Part shown: positions 1 to 8,952 of the stretch, piece after piece
How the letters are laid out: each line of letters opens with the position of its first letter
How positions within the stretch are numbered: position 1 is the first letter of the stretch
Translations under genes and position numbers: made by a program
Assembly (NCBI GenBank): GCA_028687975.1
Contig: JAQTZD010000021.1
Location: 1 to 37,414, forward strand
Length of the DNA: 37,414 nucleotides
Source: Sediminibacterium sp.
GTDB lineage: Bacteria > Bacteroidota > Bacteroidia > Chitinophagales > Chitinophagaceae
Reading direction: 5' to 3'
Notes under the pieces: model-generated
Database searches by the model: none
Seen by the model: only the letters and a program-made list of their open reading frames with translations
Told to the model about the DNA's origin: nothing

Positions 1-118
1 TCTGATATGTATTTTATTTTTTGATGCTTTTAACCTTAGCCTGAATCTTAAATTCAAGTTACTGTTGTTTCCAAACTTTCAAAGATCTTTTAGCGTTTAC
101 TTCGCTACCCTTTTGATT
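1..118 (-). other. Probable rRNA operon leader (16S gene expected just outside the left edge)
   Basis: This non-coding stretch follows two strong tandem promoters. It carries a short stem (TAGCG/CGCTA) and then, on the minus strand, GATCTTTGAAA (77-87), which resembles the boxA-like antitermination sequence in Bacteroidota rRNA leaders. No coding frame is visible. That a 16S rRNA gene follows outside the window is inference; no rRNA sequence itself is present. The rest of 1-438 (134-323 and 355-438) is AT-rich spacer in which I see nothing else. Confidence 0.45.
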
Positions 119-125
119 GGGGTTG

Positions 126-157
126 CAAAAGTAAGTCGCTTATTTTATTCAGCCAAA
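126..157 (-). promoter_or_regulatory. Bacteroidota-type promoter, inner (proximal) of a tandem pair
   Basis: Minus-strand -7 box TACTTTTG (126-133) and -33 TTTG (154-157) are separated by 20 bases; both elements match the Bacteroidota sigma-A consensus. Transcription would start near position 118 and run out of the window at position 1, leaving a leader of more than 110 bases with no ORF. Confidence 0.62.
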
Positions 158-323
158 TATTTTTCAAGAAATTTTAAAAAATATTGAGCAGGAAAAAATC
201 AACTTAAAGAACTGCTTTTCAGGTATTTACCAAATATTTCCGGTACAAATTTCGCCTGCATTTTACTGCTGCTGCTTTCCTGAAATCCTTTTGAATGAAC
301 TACCGTTTTTGTTGAACGGGCGG

Positions 324-354
324 CAAAGATAAGCGTGAAATTCTTACTACCAAA
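324..354 (-). promoter_or_regulatory. Bacteroidota-type promoter, outer (distal) of a tandem pair reading left
   Basis: On the minus strand a -7 box TATCTTTG (324-331) matches TAnnTTTG exactly, and a -33 TTTG (351-354) lies 19 bases upstream, the usual Bacteroidota spacing. It points toward position 1, away from the DUF1501 gene. With the second promoter at 126-157 it forms a tandem pair of the kind seen in front of rRNA operons. The sequence match is direct; activity is inferred. Confidence 0.6.
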
Positions 355-438
355 TTTTATTTGAAAATATTTGCAGGTTTTTGCAAGATTTTTTCAAAAC
401 GAACTCCGCATCAACCTGCCGGGCCGGACGCAAATCCG

Positions 439-1677
439 CTACAGCAGGAAGTTTAAGGGCTGTTCAGCCTTGTAGGATGGTAAAATATACGGCAGGTGTG
501 TTCCCGCCTTCAGCCTTTTGGTCAGCAGTTCCTGCAGAATATTCCGGTAATCGGTGGTAACCGAAAGGTCTACCCCATTGTCGAGATTTTCGGTTTCCAG
601 CCCTTGCCACTGACCATACATTCGCCCGCCTTTTACATTGCCTCCCAGCGCGAACAGGGCGTTTCCATATCCATGATCCGTTCCATTGCTCTTGTTGCCC
701 TTTAATCTCCGGCCAAACTCACTCATCACCAAAACGGTCAGGCGTCCGTGGTATCTGTGCAGGTCGTTGTAAAAAGCATGCAGGTTCTGCCCCAGGCTTT
801 TTACCAGTCCCGGAAAACGGTAGGCCTGGTATTCGTGGGTATCCCATCCGCCATAATCTACTGTGGCCACATGCAGCCCCACATTCAGCTTAATCAGCTG
901 GGCTATATTTTTCAATGATTTTCCAAAATCGTCTTCCATATAAGCACCACTGCCTTCGGGCCGGTAAGGAATTGCTTCGCCATTGCCTCTCCGGGGAATC
1001 TTCTTCTGCAGCAGATCGATGGTGTAAAATGTTTGCAGCGCTGTTCTGCCCAATATGCTCTGGTCGTTATAAGCCTGCCGGATCAGGTTGTTGAAATGTC
1101 CGTCTGCCTGCAGGGCAAAATCACCCAGGCCATTTACCGACACAGCAGTCGGAGCACCCCATAAAGACAAGGGCATGGCAGCTCCGGCAGCGATCGCACT
1201 GAAATTGGTTTTATTGGGAAGGGTATTCAGGTATCTGGCTAGCCAGCCCTCTGCTATATTTTGCTTGTGCTGGATCCCTTTTTCGATCATATCCTGGGCA
1301 TCAAAATGACTGCGTGTACCGTTCTTCAGTCCGCAGGCATGCACGATTGCCAGCTGATTGGCATCGTACAATTCTTTTAAGGGCGCTGCCGCAGGATGCA
1401 GGCGAAAATCCACCGTACCCAGGCTGTTCTTGAGCATCAGCCCCATATTTTCTCCCTGTTCCGTTACCCGCAACTGCTGCTCCCGGTCTGCAAAATAATG
1501 CCGGTCGTTCACCGGAGCAACCAACTGCAGACCGTCGGCCCCTCCCCTTAAAAAAACCAGTACAAATATTTCGTTGCTGGTAAGGTCGGCAGGAGACATA
1601 GCCAGTCCGTTGATACCCGTGAGCATCATTCCCGCAGTTGCGGTACCACAAACCTGTAAAAAATCCCTTCTTTGCAT
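439..1677 (-). CDS. DUF1501 family protein with Tat-type signal
   Basis: A 412-residue protein of the DUF1501 family (PF07394), which belongs to the alkaline-phosphatase/sulfatase-like superfamily; its substrate is unknown. The N-terminus MQRRDFLQ followed by a small hydrophobic stretch is a twin-arginine type signal, so export as a folded protein is likely. Recognisable family blocks are FLRGGADGL near residue 43, GGWDTH in the second half, then MSEFGRR and DHGYGN toward the C-terminus. The length is normal for the family. It starts one base after the stop of the DUF1800 gene (1679-3289), so the two are almost certainly cotranscribed. This pairing recurs in Bacteroidota and Planctomycetes, but the joint function is not established. 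The ATG at 1675-1677 is the natural start because it places RR at residues 3-4. Confidence 0.93.
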   Translation of the reverse strand: MQRRDFLQVCGTATAGMMLTGINGLAMSPADLTSNEIFVLVFLRGGADGLQLVAPVNDRHYFADREQQLRVTEQGENMGLMLKNSLGTVDFRLHPAAAPLKELYDANQLAIVHACGLKNGTRSHFDAQDMIEKGIQHKQNIAEGWLARYLNTLPNKTNFSAIAAGAAMPLSLWGAPTAVSVNGLGDFALQADGHFNNLIRQAYNDQSILGRTALQTFYTIDLLQKKIPRRGNGEAIPYRPEGSGAYMEDDFGKSLKNIAQLIKLNVGLHVATVDYGGWDTHEYQAYRFPGLVKSLGQNLHAFYNDLHRYHGRLTVLVMSEFGRRLKGNKSNGTDHGYGNALFALGGNVKGGRMYGQWQGLETENLDNGVDLSVTTDYRNILQELLTKRLKAGTHLPYILPSYKAEQPLNFLL

Positions 1678-1678
1678 A

Positions 1679-3289
1679 TTATCGTACCTGAAAATCGGGC
1701 AAGAGCAAAATAGCGCTTACCAACCAACTGATTTTTTCGTTCCTGAATGTTCCCCTCCATTTAAAATCTCCATCGGGCCTGCCTCCGTCTGCAAGGTACA
1801 CACTCAACTCCTTCACCGTTTCTGCAGGAGGAAGATACCCCAATATCCGCTTCAACCAGTACTGGGTAACCTCCCGATAGGTCCTGAGCTGCTCCGGTGT
1901 TATACCCGACAGGTCTGTTTTAGCATAATTGTGCCAGTCGTAGTTCAGCACATTGAGCGGGAAGTTCCATCTTCTGAGGAGCATTTCCGCATTAATCCAA
2001 TGGGCCGAATAATCGGGATAGCCGTCTGGCGTTGGCCAGGCAAAGGGCTGCTGGCCCATTTGCAGTAAGGTCCATAGCAGGTTATCATTCGGCACTACCT
2101 CTGCCTTTACTGCCCTGAAAGTGGATATCATCAGCTCCAGCGGACGCTTCATTTTGTTTCCCCATGAATTGCGGCATTCTTCGGAAAGCGCAATAACCCG
2201 AACCACGCGGGCTATCTGATCGGGCTGATCCGCCGATTCCAGGAACTCCTTTGCAGCCATTGCTACCAAGGCCTCTCCCGGCTGATCAGCAACCAGCCTG
2301 GTGCAAAGCTTTTGGGCAATGAACCTTGCCGTAGCAGGATGCCGCGACAGGATGTCCAACACCTTTTTTCCGTCTGCCATTGGCGCCTGGTTCGGGCTGA
2401 ACTCTACCCCCAACACTCGCTTCTGGTAATTATCGTGCCACTGTTCAAAATAATGAAAAGCCCCCGTGTTGGGAAAACGCCCCCCTTTCCAGTCTGCAGA
2501 TCCATCTGCGATGGTCCATCCGGTAAATGCCCGGGCTGCCTCATACACATCCTCATCAATATACCCTTCCGGGCTTCCTTCCAGTGCCCCGGGCACTTCT
2601 CTCCATTTATTATACAGATGGTTCAGATAACTGCCCGCCCCCATAGTATGCAGTTCAAACAATTCCCTTGCATAGTTCTCATTGGCCGGACTGGCCTTGC
2701 TGCTCGCATTGTCTAAATAGAACTGCATGCAAACACTCTTGGCCACATCTTCCAGCATTTGCCGGAAATTGCCCAGACAATTTCTGCGGATGACCTCCCG
2801 GTCGTATACCGGAAAAGCGATCGCCACCCGATCGTCCGAATTAATACTAACATTAAAATGATTGTGCCAGAAGTCTGCCAGCAGCTCCCTCAACTGCCAC
2901 TTGCTGTAAACCCCTCTCAGTATCGTGGCGCCAAAAACCTGCTTGGCTACATAGATTTTTTCGGGATAAGGCACCGAATCACTGTACAGCGGCCAGAGTT
3001 CTTCTATGGATTGATGTACGAGCCGGTAAGGCCTGTTCTCTCTCACTACTTTCCTGCTACCAGAACCATCAATATAATCATAATCAATATGATACGTAAG
3101 TTGATTTAATTTTTGATTTAATAAATCATCCTTTGAATCGTCCGGTTTCAGCTGCTCTTCCACATAGCCATCTACTCCCAATTCCTTGATCCGTGCCAGC
3201 GACCATTCGTCTGCCCCATACCCCAGCTTGGCCAGGAGCAGGTAATCTGCCGGAGGTATACTTACACGGTTAAAAATGGGTGGTTGCAT
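1679..3289 (-). CDS. DUF1800 family protein
   Basis: A 536-residue DUF1800 protein (PF08811). Visible family features are LLAKLGYGADEWSLARI near the N-terminus, a block around LRELLADFWHNHFNV, NYARELFELHTMG near the middle, and the segment with ARAFTGWTI; the C-terminal part has the QPFAWPTPDGYPD block. No clear signal peptide is visible at the ATG start, although many relatives are thought to be exported. The biochemical role is unknown. It is the first gene of a two-gene unit with the DUF1501 gene one base downstream. I saw no clear -7 box upstream (3290-3443). Confidence 0.92.
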   Translation of the reverse strand: MQPPIFNRVSIPPADYLLLAKLGYGADEWSLARIKELGVDGYVEEQLKPDDSKDDLLNQKLNQLTYHIDYDYIDGSGSRKVVRENRPYRLVHQSIEELWPLYSDSVPYPEKIYVAKQVFGATILRGVYSKWQLRELLADFWHNHFNVSINSDDRVAIAFPVYDREVIRRNCLGNFRQMLEDVAKSVCMQFYLDNASSKASPANENYARELFELHTMGAGSYLNHLYNKWREVPGALEGSPEGYIDEDVYEAARAFTGWTIADGSADWKGGRFPNTGAFHYFEQWHDNYQKRVLGVEFSPNQAPMADGKKVLDILSRHPATARFIAQKLCTRLVADQPGEALVAMAAKEFLESADQPDQIARVVRVIALSEECRNSWGNKMKRPLELMISTFRAVKAEVVPNDNLLWTLLQMGQQPFAWPTPDGYPDYSAHWINAEMLLRRWNFPLNVLNYDWHNYAKTDLSGITPEQLRTYREVTQYWLKRILGYLPPAETVKELSVYLADGGRPDGDFKWRGTFRNEKISWLVSAILLLPDFQVR

Positions 3290-3443
3290 ATTGATAGCCT
3301 GAGGTTAGAACCAGAGAAACTCTAACGAATAATCTGCGCTTTGATTGCACAAAATTGTAGAATTAACCCTATGCTACCATTAAAAAAATGATATCCGGGA
3401 AAGAAAAATTATTGCAGGCGCCGCAAGGCACTCTTAAAAAGGA

Positions 3444-5030
3444 TTACTTATGCACTTCACTGGTAAAATGGAACCTGATATCCGGGTTATTGGTGATTTC
3501 GGTATTCAGGAACCACTCGCTCTGCGCAAGGTAAACCGGCTGTCCGTCTTTATCCAGGGCAGCATTGGCCTGCTTGAACCGCAGGAAATCTTCCAGCTTC
3601 CGGGGGTCCTCGCAGGTAACCCAGCAGGCCTTGAAGAACGGCATGGTCCTGAACTCACAGGCAGCCCCATACTCTTGCAAAAGCCGGTATTGAATTACTT
3701 CAAACTGCAGTTCACCCACACAGCCAATGATCTTTTTATTACCGCCGAACTGGGTAAACAGCTGCGCAACACCTTCATCGGTAAGTTGACTGATTCCTTT
3801 CTCCAATTGCTTGGTTTTCATAGGATCTTTATTAACTAACTCTTTAAAAATTTCAGGTGAGAAAGTAGGAATTCCGGAAAAATAGAAGTTCTCTCCTTCG
3901 GTGAGCGTGTCCCCTATTTTAAAGTTACCGGTATCAAATAAACCCACCACATCTCCGGCATAGGCATCTTCTATAATGTCTTTACTGCGGGCCATAAAAC
4001 TATACGGATTACTGAACCGCATCTCCTTATCCAGCCGAACATGGTGATAATATTTGTTGCGCTCAAACCTGCCACTACAGACCCGCATAAAAGCGATCCG
4101 GTCGCGGTGTTTGGGATCCAGGTTGGCATGAATTTTAAAAATAAAACCGCTGAACTTATCCTCACCTACTTCTACTACACGGGTAGTTGTCTGGCGGCTG
4201 CGGGGTACAGGAGCAATCCGGATAAAGGTGTCGAGCATTTCCTTCACCCCAAAATTATTCACGGCGCTACCAAAGAATACCGGAGCAATCTGGCCGGCCA
4301 GGTAGGCATCGGAGCTCAATTCACCGTATACTCCATCAATCAGTTCCACATCTTCCCTCAACTGGCTGGCATCCCGTTCGCCTACTTTGGCATCCAGGAC
4401 CTCGTTGTTCAGGTCAGTGATTGAAATCGTATCTTCCTCCTCGGCCTTGGTACTTGCCGTAAACAGCCGGAGGCTCTTGTTGTCTAAATTATAAACCCCT
4501 TTAAACTCCTTACCACTGTTAATGGGCCAGGTCATCGGGTGCAGGGAAATACCCAGTTCTTTTTCAATTTCTTCCAGCAGATCAAAGCGATTCTTACCGT
4601 CGCGGTCCATTTTATTGATGAACACAATCACCGGTGTGTCGCGCATCCGGCACACTTCCATGAGCCTGCGGGTCTGCGCTTCTACCCCATTTACACTGTC
4701 AATAACCAGGATAACGCTGTCCACAGCTGTAAGGGTCCGATAGGTATCTTCGGCAAAATCCTTGTGGCCGGGCGTATCCAGCAGGTTGATCAGCGTGTCT
4801 TTGTACTCAAAAGTCATCACGGAAGTAGCCACAGAGATACCTCTCTGCCGTTCAATTTCCATAAAATCCGAGGTGGCTCCCTTCTTGATCTTATTGCTTT
4901 TCACTGCTCCGGCAGTCTGAATGGCACCACCAAACAGGAGCAATTTCTCTGTAAGGGTGGTTTTACCCGCATCCGGGTGAGATATGATGGCAAAGGTTTT
5001 CCGCCTGTTGATTTCTTTCTCGTACTTCAT
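3444..5030 (-). CDS. prfC: Peptide chain release factor 3 (RF3)
   Basis: A 528-residue translational GTPase. It recycles RF1/RF2 from the ribosome after termination. The G domain is complete: G1 HPDAGKTT at residues 18-25, the RQRGISV switch at about 61-67, G3 DTPGH at 85-89 and G4 NKMD at 139-142. A beta-barrel domain and the RF3 C-terminal domain follow ([23 protein letters not shown] block). The length matches RF3 (about 525-535) and the short C-terminus excludes EF-G. It lies downstream of smc but behind a strong terminator (5035-5069), so it probably has its own promoter; a near-match -7 box TACCTTCG lies on the minus strand at 5069-5076. Confidence 0.97.
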   Translation of the reverse strand: MKYEKEINRRKTFAIISHPDAGKTTLTEKLLLFGGAIQTAGAVKSNKIKKGATSDFMEIERQRGISVATSVMTFEYKDTLINLLDTPGHKDFAEDTYRTLTAVDSVILVIDSVNGVEAQTRRLMEVCRMRDTPVIVFINKMDRDGKNRFDLLEEIEKELGISLHPMTWPINSGKEFKGVYNLDNKSLRLFTASTKAEEEDTISITDLNNEVLDAKVGERDASQLREDVELIDGVYGELSSDAYLAGQIAPVFFGSAVNNFGVKEMLDTFIRIAPVPRSRQTTTRVVEVGEDKFSGFIFKIHANLDPKHRDRIAFMRVCSGRFERNKYYHHVRLDKEMRFSNPYSFMARSKDIIEDAYAGDVVGLFDTGNFKIGDTLTEGENFYFSGIPTFSPEIFKELVNKDPMKTKQLEKGISQLTDEGVAQLFTQFGGNKKIIGCVGELQFEVIQYRLLQEYGAACEFRTMPFFKACWVTCEDPRKLEDFLRFKQANAALDKDGQPVYLAQSEWFLNTEITNNPDIRFHFTSEVHK

Positions 5031-5034
5031 TGGT

Positions 5035-5069
5035 ATAAATAAAAGCGCCTCAAATGGTATTTGAGGCGC
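5035..5069 (-). terminator. Rho-independent terminator after smc
   Basis: Perfect 11-base inverted repeat GCGCCTCAAAT (5045-5055) / ATTTGAGGCGC (5059-5069) with a 3-base loop. On the minus strand it is followed by TTTTATTTATA. It lies between the smc stop (5115) and the prfC start (5030), as expected for termination of smc transcripts. Confidence 0.8.
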
Positions 5070-5114
5070 GAAGGTAATCTATATTGTACGGATTAACACC
5101 CGGTAAGGGTTGAT

Positions 5115-8100
5115 TTAATTGAGACTCCGGAAGTCTACCGGCACCAGCTTGCTTACGCCGGGCTCCTGCATGGTTACCCCGTAAATCACATCCACAGCAC
5201 TCATTGTTTGTTTATTGTGGGTTACAATAATGAACTGTGAATTATCACTGAACTTCTGAATCATCTGGGTAAATTTACCTACGTTGGCATCGTCCAGCGG
5301 AGCATCCACCTCATCCAGAATACAGAACGGAGCCGGTTTAATCAGGTAGATAGAGAACAACAGGGCCGTTGCAGTCAGGGTTTTCTCTCCTCCACTCAGC
5401 TGGGTGATGGAAGAAGGACGCTTACCCTTGGGCTTCGCCACAATCTCGATACCGGTTTCCGCAAGGTTCTCCGGATTCATCAGTATCATATCGGCCGTAT
5501 CTTCTTCTGTAAACAGGGCTTTGAACACTTTCTGGAAATTCTCTCTCACTTTATTAAAGGTATCCAGGAACTGCTGGTTGGCGGTAGCTTCCACTTCCTG
5601 GATGGTCTGCAAGAGACTTTCCTTGGCAGTAACCAAGTCGTTCTTCTGTTCCAGGATGAACTCGTACCGTTTCTTCATTTCGGTATAGGCCTCAATGGCG
5701 GTCGGGTTTACTTCACCCATATTGTCGAGGCGTTTCCGCATTCTGTCGGAAGCTGCCTGCAGCTCTTCCAGTGGTGTGTCTGACGTTCTTGCCTGATCCA
5801 GAATATCATCCAGTTCAATCTTGAATTCAACGCTCAAACGCTCTTTCATACCTGCCAGTTGCAGTTTCAGCTCATTGAGTCTGTCTTTGATTTCATTTAC
5901 CAGGTGGTCGATCATTTCCTTGCTCTTCACTTTCAAACGCAGCTCACTTTCTTTTTCCTGCAAACTATTGCGGAAATTGTAATAAGCCTGGTCTGCTTCG
6001 TTCAGCTTCAATTCCTCTTCCTCCTTGGTACGCATCAGACTCACCAGCAGACCTTCCACTTCTACCAGGGCTGCATTGCCTTCCACAATGTCTGCCGCGG
6101 CTTCGGCCAACTGTGCGGTGTTGGTCCTGATCTGTTCGTGCAGATCGTTGAGCTGATTTTCCTTGAAGAGTAATTCCTGCTTCAGGGTGGTAATCTTGCT
6201 CTGCTGCCTGGTCAGCTGCAGGTTGGTTTCGTTGAACTGACCGGATGCAAAATGATAGGCCTGTTCTGCAGCCTGGTAATCCAGTTCAATATTTTTGAGT
6301 TCCTCAGAAGTGGCAGCAAGCTGTTCATTTAAAGTAATCAGGGTTTCCCTGGTTTCTGCAATCTCGTCCTGCTCATCCTGCAGGCGTCCTTCAATGTCTG
6401 CAAGGCGCTGCTCTCCGTTCTGCTGTGCAGCAAGGAGGTTCTCTATTTTATTCTTAGCAGCAAATACCTGGTTGGTCAGTTGGTTGATTTCCTGTTCGGT
6501 TTGCTTGATAACGTTTTCCTTCAACTGATCACTGAAAGCAATGACTTCGTTGTGCTTGAACTGAATATCCGATTTCAGGAGATTCACTACGGATTCCTGA
6601 TCCTGGATGTCTTCAGCCAGCTTTTCCAGGTTTTTGGCACGGCCGATTTTCTTTCCTTCGAACAGGCCAACGCTGCCTCCGGTAAGGGTATACTGTCCTT
6701 TTACATATTTACCGGTTTTTTCCAGTACAACAGCTCCGTTGCTGTTTTTCAGGGCATCTTCATTTTCGGCGATGTATACATTGCCCAGCAGATACTCTGC
6801 CAGCTTGCGGTATTGTTCATCCACCTCAATCACGTCCATTGCCCTGATCGTGTTGGAAGGCTGATGGGTATCTAATCGCAGGTTGGCAAACTTATCGAGC
6901 ATGAAGAAGTTGGCCTTCCCTTTTTTATGTGCATCCAGCAGGTGTACTGCCTGCATGCCTTCTTCCAGGTTATTGACTACATAGTAGTTCAGGTAAGGTT
7001 CCAGTACGTTCTCAACAGCCGCCCGGTAATCTTCCTTCACATAAATAATGTCGGAGAGAATGGGTGCAGCATGGTTCCACTCGCTGTTTTTATGCAGGAA
7101 CTTGATGCTCTCCGGATAGCCCTCCATGGAATCAATCAGGCTTTTCAGCAGGTTGTATTCATTGCGCTTGGCATCCAGTTTTCTGTTCTCTTCTGCCAGT
7201 TCTCCGCGGAGTACTTCCAGCTGAGACTGGGTTTCAAAAATCTGTTCCTTTGTTTTTTCATGATGCTCCTGCAGTTGAACCAGGTCTGTTCTTTTGGACT
7301 CAAGCGCTTCCTCTTTTTCGTTGCTTTCCTGTTGCAGTTGCTGCAACTGCTGGTTACGGTTCTCCCGCTCTTCGGTCAGCTGCAATTGCATTCTTTGCAG
7401 GTTCTGAATAGAAGTATCCGCAATGGCCACTTTCTTTTCTGCATCAAACTGACTGCGCTGGTATTGCTGGTAGCGACCGCGTACGGCATCCACACCGGAG
7501 CGTTTTTCATCGAATGAACGGCGCTTCTCTTCCACTTCCAGCTGGGCAGTTTCCGCCCGTTCCTGCAAAGAAGTCAGGTTCGATTCTTCTTCGCCAACCT
7601 GAAGCTGTGAGTATTCAATGGAGTCTCCGATTGTTTTTAACTGCCCTTCAGCTTTTTCCAGGAAATCCTTGAGGTTGGTTTCCTTCTCCCGCAGGTACTG
7701 CAATTTCTGAGAAGCCAGGTTTTTCTCATTCTCCTTGCTCCGCAGTTTTTGCTGCAGGTCGTTGAATTCGTGCTGCATGCTCTGCAAAGCACGTTCCTGA
7801 GTAATGAAGGATACTTTTTGCTCCTCAATGGCAGCTTCATCTGTGGCGATCTCAGCCTCCAGCTGCATGCGCTTGTCTGCCTCCGTATCTTGCTGTTCGG
7901 TCAGCTCCTTGTAAGAAATATTGAATCCTTCCAGGGCTGCTTTGGCCAGCTCAACGGCCACTTCCTTGTATTCCTTCTTGATTTCGTAAAACTTCTCCGC
8001 CTTCCGTGCCTGGCTCTCCAGGGTTTTCAACTGGTTGTTGATCTCGAACAGCAGGTCCTCAATACGGGCAAGATCCTGCTCGGTTGCATCCAGTTTATTC

Positions 8101-8633
8101 TTGGCTTCTTTTTTCCGGGTCTTGTAGATGGTGATACCGGCCGCCTGCTCCAGCATTCTTCTACGGCTGTTCTCCTTGTCTTTGATGATATCATCTACCA
8201 TGCCCAGTTCAATAATAGCATAGCTGTCTGTACTTACACCAGTATCCAGAAAGAGATTATGAATGTCTTTCAGGCGACAGGTTACATCGTTCAGGCGATA
8301 CTCACTCTCCCCGTTTTTATAAAAACGGCGGGTAACGGTAACGGTATTGAATTCAGTTGGCAGCAGATTTTTGGTATTTTCGAAAGTAAGGCTCACTTCG
8401 GCCAGGCCACTCGCACTTCTGGTTTTACTGCCGTTAAAAACCAGTGCTTCCAGGTTTTCACTTCTCAGGGCAGAGATCTTCTGCTCCCCGATTACCCATC
8501 GAATACTATCGATGATATTGCTCTTTCCACACCCATTTGGTCCGATGATACCGGTTATACCCTCATCAAAGCTCACGACTGTTTTGTCAGCAAAACTTTT
8601 AAACCCTTTGATTTCTAATGATTTTAATCTCAC
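5115..8633 (-). CDS. smc: Chromosome segregation protein SMC
   Basis: A 1172-residue SMC ATPase that condenses and segregates the chromosome, normally with ScpA and ScpB (not in this window). The head half has the Walker A loop GPNGCGKS at about residues 31-38 and the Q-loop region. Long Glu/Lys/Gln-rich coiled coils run from about 155 to 1000, interrupted by a hinge at about 515-640. The C-terminal head has the signature LSGGEKTLTATAL and Walker B CILDEVDAPLDD. I chose the GTG at 8633 (VRLKSLEIKGFKSFADKT), where family members usually begin. An ATG at 8660 in the same frame adds nine residues, but it lies inside a near-consensus -7 box (TATGTTCG, minus strand 8654-8661), which argues against it. 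Confidence 0.96.
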   Translation of the reverse strand: MRLKSLEIKGFKSFADKTVVSFDEGITGIIGPNGCGKSNIIDSIRWVIGEQKISALRSENLEALVFNGSKTRSASGLAEVSLTFENTKNLLPTEFNTVTVTRRFYKNGESEYRLNDVTCRLKDIHNLFLDTGVSTDSYAIIELGMVDDIIKDKENSRRRMLEQAAGITIYKTRKKEAKNKLDATEQDLARIEDLLFEINNQLKTLESQARKAEKFYEIKKEYKEVAVELAKAALEGFNISYKELTEQQDTEADKRMQLEAEIATDEAAIEEQKVSFITQERALQSMQHEFNDLQQKLRSKENEKNLASQKLQYLREKETNLKDFLEKAEGQLKTIGDSIEYSQLQVGEEESNLTSLQERAETAQLEVEEKRRSFDEKRSGVDAVRGRYQQYQRSQFDAEKKVAIADTSIQNLQRMQLQLTEERENRNQQLQQLQQESNEKEEALESKRTDLVQLQEHHEKTKEQIFETQSQLEVLRGELAEENRKLDAKRNEYNLLKSLIDSMEGYPESIKFLHKNSEWNHAAPILSDIIYVKEDYRAAVENVLEPYLNYYVVNNLEEGMQAVHLLDAHKKGKANFFMLDKFANLRLDTHQPSNTIRAMDVIEVDEQYRKLAEYLLGNVYIAENEDALKNSNGAVVLEKTGKYVKGQYTLTGGSVGLFEGKKIGRAKNLEKLAEDIQDQESVVNLLKSDIQFKHNEVIAFSDQLKENVIKQTEQEINQLTNQVFAAKNKIENLLAAQQNGEQRLADIEGRLQDEQDEIAETRETLITLNEQLAATSEELKNIELDYQAAEQAYHFASGQFNETNLQLTRQQSKITTLKQELLFKENQLNDLHEQIRTNTAQLAEAAADIVEGNAALVEVEGLLVSLMRTKEEEELKLNEADQAYYNFRNSLQEKESELRLKVKSKEMIDHLVNEIKDRLNELKLQLAGMKERLSVEFKIELDDILDQARTSDTPLEELQAASDRMRKRLDNMGEVNPTAIEAYTEMKKRYEFILEQKNDLVTAKESLLQTIQEVEATANQQFLDTFNKVRENFQKVFKALFTEEDTADMILMNPENLAETGIEIVAKPKGKRPSSITQLSGGEKTLTATALLFSIYLIKPAPFCILDEVDAPLDDANVGKFTQMIQKFSDNSQFIIVTHNKQTMSAVDVIYGVTMQEPGVSKLVPVDFRSLN

Positions 8634-8800
8634 GTTATCGGTATTTGTACCTGCGAACATAGTTTAAAACAGCTATAAAAACCAGAAAGAAATCTGGGCT
8701 GTGTATAACAAGTGAAGAAATTTGCTATATGTGGCCGGATATTAAAAAGAAATGAAAAATTCAAATCAGTTAAAAATTACTAACACAATATAAATCAATC

Positions 8801-8818
8801 AATTAAATACATTTAATT
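8801..8818. repeat. AT-only inverted repeat in the smc/glycosyltransferase spacer
   Basis: AATTAAAT (8801-8808) and ATTTAATT (8811-8818) are perfect 8-base arms separated by two bases. Because the stretch is almost purely A/T, chance is a serious alternative. The divergent spacer 8634-8952 (319 bases) otherwise holds only the promoter-like boxes of smc and of the glycosyltransferase; I see no RNA gene or small ORF in it. Confidence 0.3.
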
Positions 8819-8908
8819 AAAATAAAAATAGATATTCGATTTTAAACGCTTATTGACCGGGTTCCTGCGATAGGCCAAACGGGGAAAACCCTCCGCATAT
8901 TTAGCTGT

Positions 8909-8916
8909 TATATTTG
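8909..8916 (+). promoter_or_regulatory. -7 box of the glycosyltransferase pair
   Basis: TATATTTG fits TAnnTTTG and lies 36 bases before the TTG start at 8953. No TTTG or TTG is present at the -33 position, so the promoter is incomplete by consensus. It is the only good match upstream of this plus-strand unit. Confidence 0.45.
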
Positions 8917-8952
8917 CGGCATCATTAACGGACCAAAACCACCTGAACAGCC

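Noticed and set aside
7749..8618. 289-residue plus-strand ORF antisense to smc
   Set aside because: It is a shadow of the Glu/Lys/Gln-rich coiled-coil frame: the product is Leu/Phe/Val-rich with no domain, and smc is unambiguous. The same holds for other plus-strand ORFs between 5404 and 8667.
8801..8818. AT-rich inverted repeat as a terminator or origin element
   Set aside because: No T tract, no DnaA boxes seen nearby and pure A/T composition; kept only as a low-confidence repeat.
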